DNA of 26,687 nt from an uncultured Oscillospiraceae bacterium (GCA_934615645.1 CAKTTR010000025.1:1-26687), one strand, 5' to 3'. Positions 15,312-23,552 are shown, numbered from the stretch's first letter. Program-made: numbers and translations. The notes: generated from the letters alone by a model not told the origin.

Positions 15312-16682
15312 TTATTCCCAGAAGGCTTTGAAGCCGTAGTTTTTGCTGATGACCGTCCGCAACTCCAGCATGGCGGTATACGTCGGCATGATAAAGACGG
15401 GCTTGTCCTGCCGGACGCAGGCCTGGACCAGCGCTGGGTAGTCCTTGATGACTTGGATCTTCTCCACGGGGACACCGGCGTATTTAAAGCGGACCGCCAT
15501 ATCCTCCGCGCGCACGCCGGAGACGAGCAGGCCGCTGAGCCGGTCGCCCAGGGCGGCGATGCGCTCAAAATCGACATCCCAGATCCAGCTGACGTCCTTG
15601 CCGTCCTGTGCCCGGTCGTTCAGGCAGCAGACGAAGAGGAAGGGATCTGTCGTCTGGGTCAGGAAATTCAGGACCTGGTTACACCCGGCGGGGTTTTTGA
15701 TGAGGATCATCCGCAGGCTGGTGCCGCCGATCTCAAATTTTTCCATCCGGCCGAAGCCGCAGGCAAATTCCGAGAGGGATTTGGAGACGACCGCCGCATC
15801 CAGCCCCATGGCTTGCCCGGCTGCCATACAGGCGCAGGCGTTATAAATATTGTAGCCGCCCGGTAGATTGATGTTGGTGCGGTACGTCTCGCCCCCGGCG
15901 ACCAGGTCGACTTCGGAGTGCTCCGCGTCTGAGGTGAGAACATCCTGCACATAGACCCGGGGCGACGGGCGGCAGTAGCCGCAGGCTGGGCAGCGGTAGC
16001 CGCCCAGGTGGCCGTAGGTCACGTAATCGTAGGTATAGGCGTGCTTGCAATGCAGGCAGTAGGGCGCGTCAGACAGCTCCTGCACCCGGTCGCGGTAGAT
16101 CGGCGTATTGACGCCGTAGTAGAGGACGGGGTTGGGCACTTCCTCGGCCAGGGACGCCGTCAGGGAGTCGTCCGCATTCAGGCACAGCTGCGCGTTGGGG
16201 CTATGCTCGATGCCGATCTTGATATTGTTCCGCGTGTGCGTGACCTCGCCGTAGCGGTCAAGCTGATCGCGGAAGATGTTGGTGACGACGATGACCTTTG
16301 CATCGACATAGTTGCTGATCGCCTTGAACGCAGCCTCGTCCGACTCGATCAGTGCGTGGGTGAATTTGCATTTGCCACCGAGGGTGGAATGCATGGCAAA
16401 CTCAGCGGTGACGCCGCTCAGCAGATTTGCGCCGGATTTATTGGCAAAGTAAGAGATTCCAGCGTCGATCCACGCCTGCTCGATCATGCGAGAGGTCGTG
16501 GTTTTTCCGTTGGTGCCCGTGACGATCAGCGTCGTCACGTCTTTGGCCAGATAACCCAGCAGATCGGGGCAAACTTTCAATGCCAGGCGGCCTGGCATAT
16601 CCGTCCCACCCCGACCCAGCAGCCGAATGGCGAACCGGGAGAGCTTGCAGACACAGATGGCTGTAGCTACTCGTAGTTTCAT
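15312..16682 (-). CDS. murT: Lipid II isoglutaminyl synthase, Mur ligase-like subunit MurT
   Basis: MurT is the ATP-dependent partner of GatD in lipid II glutamate amidation. The ATP loop GTNGKTTT is at residues 56-63. A zinc ribbon insertion has Cys209-x2-Cys212 and Cys231-x2-Cys234, characteristic of MurT. The C-terminal DUF1727 part contains ILIKNPAGCNQVLNFL, also a family mark. The start ATG at 16682 gives 456 aa and the typical MKLR N-terminus. An alternative TTG at 16718 lies at the -35 box and is rejected. No Shine-Dalgarno is seen upstream of the ATG, and the -10 box is only 7 nt away. Confidence 0.93.
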   Translation of the reverse strand: MKLRVATAICVCKLSRFAIRLLGRGGTDMPGRLALKVCPDLLGYLAKDVTTLIVTGTNGKTTTSRMIEQAWIDAGISYFANKSGANLLSGVTAEFAMHSTLGGKCKFTHALIESDEAAFKAISNYVDAKVIVVTNIFRDQLDRYGEVTHTRNNIKIGIEHSPNAQLCLNADDSLTASLAEEVPNPVLYYGVNTPIYRDRVQELSDAPYCLHCKHAYTYDYVTYGHLGGYRCPACGYCRPSPRVYVQDVLTSDAEHSEVDLVAGGETYRTNINLPGGYNIYNACACMAAGQAMGLDAAVVSKSLSEFACGFGRMEKFEIGGTSLRMILIKNPAGCNQVLNFLTQTTDPFLFVCCLNDRAQDGKDVSWIWDVDFERIAALGDRLSGLLVSGVRAEDMAVRFKYAGVPVEKIQVIKDYPALVQACVRQDKPVFIMPTYTAMLELRTVISKNYGFKAFWE

Positions 16683-16718
16683 ACCAAACAATATACCACA
16701 AAATGGACGGGAACGCAA
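16683..16718 (-). promoter_or_regulatory. murT-gatD promoter, possibly giving leaderless mRNA
   Basis: On the - strand TTGCGT (16718-16713), a 17-bp spacer and TATATT (16695-16690) form a sigma-A promoter. Only 7 nt separate the -10 box from the A of the murT ATG, so transcription would begin at or within 1-3 nt of the start codon. Confidence 0.6.
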
Positions 16719-16746
16719 GAAAATGGCGGGTTTTTTCTAAGATTAC

Positions 16747-16775
16747 TTGCATCGACGGTTACAATTTGTTACAAT
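16747..16775 (+). promoter_or_regulatory. xth promoter
   Basis: TTGCAT at 16747-16752 and TACAAT at 16770-16775 are 17 bp apart, upstream of the AAGGAG ribosome binding site of xth. It is divergent from the murT promoter. Confidence 0.7.
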
Positions 16776-16805
16776 AATCATAACAAGTCTGTAAGGAGTG
16801 ACGCG

Positions 16806-17576
16806 ATGAAACTCATTTCTTGGAATGTCAACGGCCTGCGGGCCGTGGTCAAAAAGGGCTTTGCCGATCAATTTGCGGCGCTGGACGCCGACGTGTTCTG
16901 CCTACAGGAGACAAAGCTCCAGCAGGGGCAGATCGACCTGCCGCTCCCGGGCTACCGGCAGTACTGGTCCTATGCTGAGAAAAAGGGCTATGCAGGGACG
17001 GCAATCTTCACAAAGCGCGCGCCGCTGGCTGTGACCTATGGCCTGGGCGACCCTGCCCTCGATGGGGAGGGGCGGATCATCACGCTGGAGTTTCCGCAGT
17101 TTTACTGCGTGACCTGTTATACGCCCAACGCCCAGGATGGGCTGCGGCGGCTGGATTTCCGGATGCAGTGGGACGACGCCTTCCGGGCACATCTTTCCGT
17201 GCTGGATGCAAAGAAGCCTGTCGTCGCCTGCGGGGATCTCAATGTCGCCCACGAGGAGATCGACCTCAAGAACCCGGGTACGAACCGTGGCAACGCCGGA
17301 TTTTCCGACGAAGAGCGCGCCCAGTTTACCCGCCTGCTGGAAGCGGGCTTTACCGATACCTTTCGGTATCAAAATCCGGGCCTGACCGGCGCGTACTCCT
17401 GGTGGAGCTATCGCTTCCACGCCCGGGAGAAGAATGCCGGGTGGCGCATCGACTATTTCCTGATCTCCGACCGGCTGCGCCCGGCGCTGCAGCGGGCGGA
17501 CATTTTGCAGGATATCATGGGCTCAGATCACTGCCCGGTACAAATCACCCTGGATGAGAAAGGATGGCAAGTATGA
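16806..17576 (+). CDS. xth: Exodeoxyribonuclease III
   Basis: This is an AP endonuclease and 3'-5' exonuclease of base excision repair. The 256-aa protein has the exonuclease III/APE family residues: Asn7 and Asn9 in SWNVNGLRA, Glu35 in LQETKL, Asp144 and Asn146 in CGDLNVAHEEIDLKNP, and the Asp241-His242 pair in GSDHCPV, with GWRIDYFLIS before it. AAGGAG lies about 9 nt before the ATG. The stop overlaps the next start by four bases (ATGA), so it is translationally coupled to the SLH/NlpC gene. Confidence 0.95.
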   Translation: MKLISWNVNGLRAVVKKGFADQFAALDADVFCLQETKLQQGQIDLPLPGYRQYWSYAEKKGYAGTAIFTKRAPLAVTYGLGDPALDGEGRIITLEFPQFYCVTCYTPNAQDGLRRLDFRMQWDDAFRAHLSVLDAKKPVVACGDLNVAHEEIDLKNPGTNRGNAGFSDEERAQFTRLLEAGFTDTFRYQNPGLTGAYSWWSYRFHAREKNAGWRIDYFLISDRLRPALQRADILQDIMGSDHCPVQITLDEKGWQV

Positions 17577-19192
17577 AAGCACGATTGCACAGAATCTGCG
17601 CCCTGGCCCTCTGCCTGGCGCTGTTGGCGGCCCTGGCGCTGCCCGCGATGGCTCTGCAGGCGGATGATTGGGCGCTGCCGGAGCTGGAGCAGGCCAGTCA
17701 GGCGGGGATCCTCCCGGTATCGCTGGAGAGCGCGGACCTGACCCAGCGGCTGACCCGGCAGGAGATGTGCCAGGTGGTGGTACATACCTTTTCTAAACTG
17801 GTGGGCAAGACGCTGTACCCCGCCAGCACCCGCCATTTCACGGATACGGACAACGCGGATATCTGCATCGCCCAGGAGCTGGGCATCGTCAGCGGCTATC
17901 CGGATGGCGCCTTCCGGCCCAATGCCACGATCACCCGCGAGGAATTCTGCCAGGTGACGGCCAGCTTCTTTGCCGCCCTCGGCTGGGATACGGCGGCTCC
18001 AGTCCTGGCCCGTTTTACAGATCGCGGCCAGATCAGCGCTTGGGCACGCAATGCGGCGGCGACGGCGGCAGAGCTGGAGATCGTCGCCGGGAACCCGGAC
18101 GGGACCGTCGCGCCGCAGCAGAACAGCAGCTGCGAGCAGACGCTGGCCATGCTGCTGCGGGCGTATCGCTATCTGGAAAAGCTGCTGGGCAAGACGGAGG
18201 AGCAGCCTGCGTCTGCGCAGCCGGGGGATTATACCTGTTCTACCTGGGCGGCGGAGGAGATGGCAACGCTCTATGGGCTTGGCCTGCTTCCGCAGGAGCT
18301 GCAGGCAGCGGACCTGACAAAGCCCATCACCCGCAGCCAGATCTGCGCGGCGGCGGTTTTGGTCTATCAAAAGCTGACTGGGCAGGCGGAGCTACAACCG
18401 GCGGGCGTCCATTTCAGCGATACGGACGACGCGACGGTGAATGTCGCCTATGAGCTGGCGCTGATCTCCGGCTATCCGGATGGGACCTTCCGCCCTGCGG
18501 CGCAGATGACCCGGGAGGAGTTTTTTGTGATCGTCAAGAACGTCCTGACTGCCTGCGGCTGGACCGCGCCGTCAGACGCGGCGGCACTGGAGACGGCGTT
18601 TACGGACGCTGCGTCCATCGGCGGCTGGGCCCAGGCGGCGGTGGGGCTGCTCTACCGGCTGCAGGTCGTCTATGGGACGACTGGCGGGGCCATGGCGCCG
18701 ACGGCCGCCATCACCCGGCAGGAGGGCCTGGCGATGTTCTGGCGGGCGTATCAGTATGTGAGCCCCTGGTACGCGGAAAATCCGCTGGCACGGATCACAG
18801 GGCCTCTGGTGGCCAATAGCACGGCCCAGGCCGTTGTCGAGTTGGCGCTGCGGTATGTCGGCTACCCCTATACCTGGGCAGGCGCCAGCCCGGAGACGGG
18901 CTTTGACTGCTCTGGCTTCACGAGCTATATCTATAAGCAATTTGGCTATACCCTGAACCGGACGGCGGCCGGGCAGATCAACGACGGCATCGGTGTGGCA
19001 CGGGATCAGCTTCTGCCGGGGGATATTATCATTATGTCCGTCCACGGGGATATTACCCGCGTGGGCCACGTCGCGATCTATATCGGCGATGGGAAGATGG
19101 TACACGCCCAGAGCAGCGCTACTGGCGTATGCGTCACGCCGGTTTCCAATTATAACGCGCGGTATATTACAGCCCGGAGAATTATTTATTGA
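17573..19192 (+). CDS. Secreted SLH-repeat protein with NlpC/P60 peptidase domain
   Basis: The 539-aa product has a signal peptide (MKARLHRI..LPAMALQA, cleaved near residue 30). Two similar halves follow (about 33-195 and 215-380), each with three S-layer homology-like modules; the FTDTD/FSDTD...SGYPDGxFRPxAxMTREEF motif is clearest in one module per half. The C-terminus (about 425-539) is an NlpC/P60 domain with Cys446 (DCSGF), His499 (GHVAIYIG) and His511, a likely D,L-endopeptidase of the cell wall. AAGGA fits the ATG at 17573 better than an in-frame ATG at 17564. It overlaps xth by ATGA. Cell-surface anchoring and wall turnover are inferred. Confidence 0.9.
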   Translation: MKARLHRICALALCLALLAALALPAMALQADDWALPELEQASQAGILPVSLESADLTQRLTRQEMCQVVVHTFSKLVGKTLYPASTRHFTDTDNADICIAQELGIVSGYPDGAFRPNATITREEFCQVTASFFAALGWDTAAPVLARFTDRGQISAWARNAAATAAELEIVAGNPDGTVAPQQNSSCEQTLAMLLRAYRYLEKLLGKTEEQPASAQPGDYTCSTWAAEEMATLYGLGLLPQELQAADLTKPITRSQICAAAVLVYQKLTGQAELQPAGVHFSDTDDATVNVAYELALISGYPDGTFRPAAQMTREEFFVIVKNVLTACGWTAPSDAAALETAFTDAASIGGWAQAAVGLLYRLQVVYGTTGGAMAPTAAITRQEGLAMFWRAYQYVSPWYAENPLARITGPLVANSTAQAVVELALRYVGYPYTWAGASPETGFDCSGFTSYIYKQFGYTLNRTAAGQINDGIGVARDQLLPGDIIIMSVHGDITRVGHVAIYIGDGKMVHAQSSATGVCVTPVSNYNARYITARRIIY

Positions 19193-19217
19193 TACGGAAC
19201 TACCCGCAATGCGGGCA

Positions 19218-19273
19218 GCGCAGCAGGCCCGTCATGCCAGGAGCGGCATGGCGGGTTTACTGCGCTCTCTTTT
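19218..19273 (+). terminator. Terminator after the SLH/NlpC gene
   Basis: GCGCAG...GTCATGCC (19218-19238) pairs with GGCATGGC...CTGCGC (19245-19265) over about 20 bp with a few G-U pairs, followed by TCTCTTTT. It sits 25 nt after the stop codon. Confidence 0.8.
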
Positions 19274-19430
19274 GCAGGATGACGGCCAGGCGCGGGGGCC
19301 CGGTGAAAGGCAGGGACGATAGCAAGGGGAAATATGCCTGATTTTTGCATCATTGCGGGAAAAATAGGATATGAAACCGGTTACATTCTGACTTAGTAAT
19401 ACAAACCGCGAAAATACGGTGGGAAAGGGC

Positions 19431-19467
19431 GCCTGTGCTTGCCAGACAAAGGGTGGCAAGCACGGGC
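19431..19467. repeat. Perfect-arm hairpin, 14 bp
   Basis: GCCTGTGCTTGCCA pairs with TGGCAAGCACGGGC (one T-G) around a 9-nt loop. No T-run follows on either strand, so a terminator is unlikely. It may be part of a structured RNA. Confidence 0.7.
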
Positions 19468-19679
19468 TGCGTGGTCGTTCCAGCGGAATGTGCGGCGAAA
19501 ATGGGGCGTCTTGGGCGGCTGTTACAGGGATGGAGCGTTGCGCAGCGCGGCGCTGAAAGGCAGCGGCGTCCATTGCTGCAGGGCAGATCTGGCGGAAGCG
19601 CAGCAGAAAAAGTGGAATACAAGGGCGCTGATTCGAGATCGCGGAACAAAACGTGCGATTCGATGCAATAGAGTATGAG

Positions 19680-19713
19680 AAAAATAGCGCGGTGGTGGGA
19701 CCAGCGTATTTTT
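19680..19713 (+). terminator. Candidate terminator in the gene-poor region
   Basis: AAAAATA pairs with TATTTTT, with CGC/GCG and TGGT/ACCA inside, around a GGG loop. The A-tract and T-tract ends would work in both directions. It suggests something transcribed in 19300-19680, though no promoter is certain. Confidence 0.5.
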
Positions 19714-19928
19714 GTGTTCGTCCAAAAAGAGAGCGACAGTTTTGAACGAAAACTGGACGGTTATTCGGAAAAGATGGGCAATATCGCAAGATTCCAACGG
19801 ATTTTGCCGGAAAATATGAGAAAGTTTCGCCTTTGTGAAACGTTCAATTGGTATTGCGGAATGAAGAATCTGTTTTTTTAACAAAAAACAGGGCGAAAAG
19901 ATGCGATAAATATAGAAAATATGACTAG

Positions 19929-19958
19929 TTGACACCGAAAATATGTAATACATATTTT
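19929..19958 (+). promoter_or_regulatory. Promoter-like site overlapped by a perfect palindrome
   Basis: TTGACA at 19929-19934 and TATTTT at 19953-19958 are 18 bp apart. AAAATATGTA (19938-19947) and TACATATTTT (19949-19958) form a perfect inverted repeat around one base, filling the spacer and -10 box. A repressor bound there would block transcription. The protein is not identified. Confidence 0.5.
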
Positions 19959-20097
19959 GGGGCGGCTACCAGTAGACAAGCGCAAGTGGATGGATTCTGA
20001 AAAAGCAGTTTTCCGCATAAAATCCCGGTTTTTCGGCCTTTTTTTGAGAAAAATCGTCATACAAGCGACGAAGCAGGAAGCGGCTGTTCAACAGGTT

Positions 20098-20114
20098 GAA
20101 AATATGTAATACAT
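20098..20114. repeat. Second copy of the 17-nt operator-like repeat
   Basis: GAAAATATGTAATACAT is identical to 19937-19953. Here the outer right arm has decayed, leaving ATGTA and TACAT symmetric about one A. It lies 62 nt upstream of the permease -35 box, immediately after the small palindrome CTGTTCAACAG (20084-20094). Confidence 0.7.
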
Positions 20115-20175
20115 GTGAACGACAACGAAAGACGCGAAATTCCGCGGCGCTGTACAAAAATCTCTGCGGGGTTTA

Positions 20176-20204
20176 TTGACGAATTTGCACAAATATGTTA
20201 GATT
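20176..20204 (+). promoter_or_regulatory. Permease promoter
   Basis: TTGACG (20176-20181), 17-bp spacer, TAGATT (20199-20204). The leader to the ATG is about 60 nt and A/T-rich, with no visible riboswitch. Confidence 0.7.
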
Positions 20205-20271
20205 ATTTACGTCGGCAAGCAAAATAATCACAAATGATTATGGGAATGTTTTTAAAAAGGAGAAATTTATC

Positions 20272-21654
20272 ATGAGCACGCAAAGCACCGCTAAGGGCGG
20301 CTGGTTTGATAGAACCTTCCGTCTGAGCGAAAAACACACCACGGTAAAGAGAGAATTCTTGGCAGGTTTGACTACCTTCCTGACGATGGTTTACATCGTA
20401 GCCGTTAACCCCTCGATTTTGGGGGACGCTGGCATGGACAAGAATGCTCAGTTCTATGCGACTGCGATCTCCTCGGCTATCGCCTGTATCGCAATTGCAT
20501 TCTATGGTAACTTCCCGTTTGCACTGGCACCGAGTATGGGCCTGAACGCATACTTTGCGTACACGGTCTGCGGTACGATGGGCCTGTCCTGGCAGAATGC
20601 GTTGGCTTGCGTATTCACCTCCGGCATGCTGTTCATCGTTCTGGGCTTCTTCGGCGTCCAGCAGAGAATTTGCGACGATCTGCCTGACGTTGTTAAAAAC
20701 TCCGTCGGCGCTGGCGTTGGCTTCTTCATCTCCCTCATCGGTTTTGAAAATGCCGGCTTGATCGTTGGCAATCCTTCGACTCTTGTAACCCTCGGCGATC
20801 TGGGTAACCCCGGTGTGCTGCTGGCACTCTTCGGCGTTATGCTGACCGCTATTCTGATGATCAAGAAGGTCCCCGGCTCGATCCTGATCAGCATCGTTGT
20901 TGTCACGATCCTTGGCTTCTTTGTCACCAACCCCGAAACCGGCCTGAAATATACGGTCTTGCCCGAGCAGCTCATCAAGTTTGAGAACCCCATCAAGGCG
21001 ATGGAACCCTCTCTCCTGAAGCTGACCTACAAGGGCATGTTCGATGGCAACATTGCTGAAATTATGCAGGTCGTGTTCGTTATTATCAGCTTCTTCTTCG
21101 TTGACCTCTTCGGCTCTGTCGGCGTCCTGCTTGGTCTTGCCAGCGCAGCTGAAATGGCTGACGAAAACGGCAACGTCCCCGGCGCAGGCAAGGCCCTGAC
21201 GGTCTCTGCGGCTGGCGCTGCTGTCGGCGCTCTGCTGGGCACCTCCACTGTCACCATCTATGGCGCTGAAAGCTCCACTGGTATCGCAGTTGGCGGCCGT
21301 ACCGGTCTGACCGCGCTGTTTATTGGCTTGCTGTTCATCGTCGTGCTCTTCCTCAGCCCGCTGTTCCTGATGATCCCGTCCTGCGCGACTGCGCCGGCAC
21401 TGATCATCATCGGCACCCTGATGATCGAGCCTCTGATGCACATGGATCTTGGCGATCTGACGGTCGCACTTCCCGCTTTCCTGTGCGTCGCGATGCAGCC
21501 CTTCTCTTACAACATCGCATACGGCATTCTGTTCGGCTTGCTGTCCTATGCGATCGTCACCATCGCTTCCAAGCGCACCAAGGAAATCAAGGCTACCACT
21601 TGGGTCCTGATCGTCCTGTTCGCTGCTTACTTCGTACTCGACGTACTGCTTTAA
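20272..21654 (+). CDS. NCS2 family purine permease (AzgA/PbuG type)
   Basis: This is a membrane transporter, probably for adenine, guanine or hypoxanthine. The 460-aa protein starts MSTQSTAKGGWFDRTFRLSE and has the AzgA-group marks: TTFLTMVYIVAVNPSIL near residue 40, GLNAYFAYTVC, the FVDLFGSVG segment, and GTSTVTIYGAESSTG with the downstream aromatic PFSYNIAYG. About 13-14 hydrophobic segments are visible. AAGGAG lies about 9 nt before the ATG. An in-frame TTG at 20176 is the -35 box, not a start. The exact purine cannot be told from sequence. Confidence 0.92.
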   Translation: MSTQSTAKGGWFDRTFRLSEKHTTVKREFLAGLTTFLTMVYIVAVNPSILGDAGMDKNAQFYATAISSAIACIAIAFYGNFPFALAPSMGLNAYFAYTVCGTMGLSWQNALACVFTSGMLFIVLGFFGVQQRICDDLPDVVKNSVGAGVGFFISLIGFENAGLIVGNPSTLVTLGDLGNPGVLLALFGVMLTAILMIKKVPGSILISIVVVTILGFFVTNPETGLKYTVLPEQLIKFENPIKAMEPSLLKLTYKGMFDGNIAEIMQVVFVIISFFFVDLFGSVGVLLGLASAAEMADENGNVPGAGKALTVSAAGAAVGALLGTSTVTIYGAESSTGIAVGGRTGLTALFIGLLFIVVLFLSPLFLMIPSCATAPALIIIGTLMIEPLMHMDLGDLTVALPAFLCVAMQPFSYNIAYGILFGLLSYAIVTIASKRTKEIKATTWVLIVLFAAYFVLDVLL

Positions 21655-21700
21655 GCTTCTATTAAGTTATACTCCGTATTTTATGTTTGCTCGACATACA

Positions 21701-21739
21701 AACGCCCATGGCTCCGTGGCCATGGGCGTTCGTTTGTCT
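21701..21739 (+). terminator. Terminator after the permease
   Basis: AACGCCCATGGC (21701-21712) pairs perfectly with GCCATGGGCGTT (21719-21730) around TCCGTG, followed by CGTTTGTCT. The T-run is short, so strength is moderate. Confidence 0.75.
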
Positions 21740-21985
21740 AACGAGGGGACTATCGCACAGCGGGTGGCTTGCTGTGCGGTACAGTAAAGCAGAGCGCGCT
21801 GCGGCTCTCTCGTGGTCGTGCAGGCGGCTGCGGATAGAGCAGGGGGTCTACCGCGCGGCAGGGACCATTGGCGGCGCACAGCAGCGCACAGCGCTGCTGT
21901 GGGGTACATGGCTTGGACTTCTACCGGCTGCAGTGCGATGCCTATAGTCAGTCTGGCGCTTGCTGTACAGGCGGCGTTGGCGGAT
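21740..21985. other. Intergenic stretch with two strong hairpins, no gene seen
   Basis: CGCACAGC (21754-21761) pairs with GCTGTGCG (21771-21778), and CACAGCAGCG (21877-21886) with CGCTGCTGTG (21892-21901) around CACAG. GCGCACAGC is repeated. Open frames on both strands lack ribosome binding sites and recognisable domains. The function is unknown. Confidence 0.5.
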
Positions 21986-22021
21986 AAAAACCGGCCTGCC
22001 GCGTATGATGCGGCAGGCCGG
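21986..22021 (-). terminator. Terminator of the NSS transporter gene
   Basis: On the - strand CCGGCCTGCCGC and GCGGCAGGCCGG form a perfect 12-bp stem around a 7-nt loop and are followed by TTTTT. It lies 27 nt beyond the stop codon. Confidence 0.93.
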
Positions 22022-22048
22022 AAGACGCTGTGCAGTTGGGATTGGCCC

Positions 22049-23407
22049 TTACCCAATCAATCCAATGATAAAGATCGCCAGGATCATGATCGGTAGAACG
22101 ATCAAAAACACCCAGCGCATCCAGGATGAGACCTTGAGGCCCTTGCCGGTGTTCGCCTCCAGCTGGTAATTCCGGAAGCCCCAGCCCCAGCGGGTGACGC
22201 AGAAGAGCAGATAGACCAGAGAACCCAGGGGCAGCAGAATATTGCTGACGAGGAAATCCTCACTGTCGAGCACGTCCCGCCCGCCGATGGGGTGGAAGTC
22301 GCTGAGAATATTATACCCCAGCACACAGGGAATGCTGGCAAGCAGAATGACGATGCCGTTGATCAACGCCGCCTTTTTCCGGCTCCAGCCAAAGGTATCC
22401 ATGCAGGTGGACATAATATTTTCAATGACGGCGATGACCGTCGAGAACGATGCAAAGGTCATAAACAGGAAGAACAGCGTGCCCCAGATGCGGCCGCCTG
22501 CCATATTGACGAAGACATTGGGCAGCGTCACAAAGATCAAGCTTGGGCCCGACGTGACCTCGACACCGTAGCTGAAGCAGGCGGGGAAGATGATCAGCCC
22601 CGCCGCGATGGCGACGAAGGTATCCAGCACACAGATACGGGCGCCTTCGCCCAGCAGCGTGTGCTCTTTGCCCATATAGCTACCGAAGATTTCCATGGCG
22701 GCGATGCCCAGGCTGAGGGTGAAGAATGCCTGGTTCATTGCCGCGGCGATGACCTGCCCCAGGCCGACGGACTTGACTGTCTCAAGATTCGGCACCAGGT
22801 AGAAGCGGACGCCTTCCTTCGCACCGGAGAGGGTGAAGCTGTGGATCGCCAGGATCAGGATCAGCACGAACAGGGCGCTCATCATGACTTTACTCACCCG
22901 CTCCAGGCCTTTGCGGACACCGACGCTGCAGATCAGTACGCCAGCCACGACCGTCACCGCCATCCAGAGACCCATCTGACCGGGGTCCGCCAGCATATCG
23001 GAAAAGACCTGCCCGCTGGCTGCCGCGTCCATCCCCGGCTGAAATACGCCGGTGGCAAATTTGAAAAAGTAATTGAGCATCCAGCCGGAGACATTGGTAT
23101 AGTACATCATCAGCAGATAGCAGCCCAGGAGGGCGAACCACCCGTGGGTATGCCACTTGGCGCCGGGCTTTTCCAGCGCGCGGTAAGCCAGAATGGCGCT
23201 CTTGCGGCTGGCGCGGCCGACGGCCAGCTCCATCGTCAGCACCGGCAGCCCCAGGACCACCAGCATGACCAGGTACAGCAGGACGAACAGCCCGCCGCCG
23301 TTCTGCCCGACGATAAACGGGAACCGCCACACATTGCCGATGCCCACGGCGCAGCCTGCACTGACGAGCAGAAAGCCCAGCCGGGATTTAAAAGATTCTC
23401 TCTCCAC
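22049..23407 (-). CDS. Neurotransmitter:sodium symporter (SNF) family transporter
   Basis: This is a sodium-coupled amino acid transporter of the LeuT fold. The 452-aa product has the TM1 signature GCAVGIGNVWRFPFIVGQNGGG (residues 18-39, family-defining, sodium and substrate binding) and about 11-12 hydrophobic segments. Bacterial homologues move tryptophan, tyrosine or branched-chain amino acids; the substrate here is unknown. It starts with GTG at 23407 behind AAAGGAGAG and is read from its own promoter (23465-23493). The terminator lies at 21986-22021. Confidence 0.93.
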   Translation of the reverse strand: MERESFKSRLGFLLVSAGCAVGIGNVWRFPFIVGQNGGGLFVLLYLVMLVVLGLPVLTMELAVGRASRKSAILAYRALEKPGAKWHTHGWFALLGCYLLMMYYTNVSGWMLNYFFKFATGVFQPGMDAAASGQVFSDMLADPGQMGLWMAVTVVAGVLICSVGVRKGLERVSKVMMSALFVLILILAIHSFTLSGAKEGVRFYLVPNLETVKSVGLGQVIAAAMNQAFFTLSLGIAAMEIFGSYMGKEHTLLGEGARICVLDTFVAIAAGLIIFPACFSYGVEVTSGPSLIFVTLPNVFVNMAGGRIWGTLFFLFMTFASFSTVIAVIENIMSTCMDTFGWSRKKAALINGIVILLASIPCVLGYNILSDFHPIGGRDVLDSEDFLVSNILLPLGSLVYLLFCVTRWGWGFRNYQLEANTGKGLKVSSWMRWVFLIVLPIMILAIFIIGLIG

Positions 23408-23464
23408 GTTTTCTCTCCTTTATTCTATTGCAAATTGCTGCCGCGCAAAAGGCGCAGCTTGTTT

Positions 23465-23493
23465 AGTATAAAAAAATCTGCGGAGCTTGTCAA
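23465..23493 (-). promoter_or_regulatory. NSS transporter promoter
   Basis: On the - strand TTGACA (23493-23488), a 17-bp spacer ending in a T-run, and TATACT (23470-23465). It is a near-consensus sigma-A promoter, back to back with the GNAT promoter. Confidence 0.85.
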
Positions 23494-23522
23494 GCGATGA
23501 CCCAGGGCGGCAGTTTTTCTGC

Positions 23523-23552
23523 TTGCAAAGTGCGCGGGCGGGGCGCTATAAT
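23523..23552 (+). promoter_or_regulatory. GNAT gene promoter
   Basis: TTGCAA (23523-23528) and consensus TATAAT (23547-23552), 18 bp apart, ahead of GAAAGGGGAC and the ATG at 23596. Confidence 0.75.

Larger units (their letters stand above)
19276..20175. other. Gene-poor region of about 0.9 kb with hairpins and operator repeats
   Basis: No convincing gene is seen on either strand; the open frames lack ribosome binding sites and recognisable content. The left part is GC-rich with a 14-bp hairpin (19431-19467). A terminator-like hairpin lies at 19680-19713. To the right the sequence is AT-rich and holds four copies of GAAAATATG, two of them extended to GAAAATATGTAATACAT (19937-19953, 20098-20114). 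No purine riboswitch core was found. It may hold a small RNA or the remains of a gene. Confidence 0.6.

Noticed and set aside
19232..19789. - strand frame of 185 codons in the gene-poor region
   Set aside because: No ribosome binding site, no recognisable motif, and it crosses two hairpins. It was left as non-coding.
19929..20270. Purine riboswitch before the permease
   Set aside because: The conserved TTTCTACC and CCGTAAA core elements were sought and not found; only a single CTACC occurs, at about 19967, without the other parts.
20203..21441. Long - strand frame over the purine permease
   Set aside because: It is antisense to a clear transporter gene, and its composition (Asp, Gln, Ala-rich) is typical of shadow translation.
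22292..23500. Long + strand frame over the NSS transporter
   Set aside because: It is antisense to a certain gene and ends inside its promoter; no domain is recognised.
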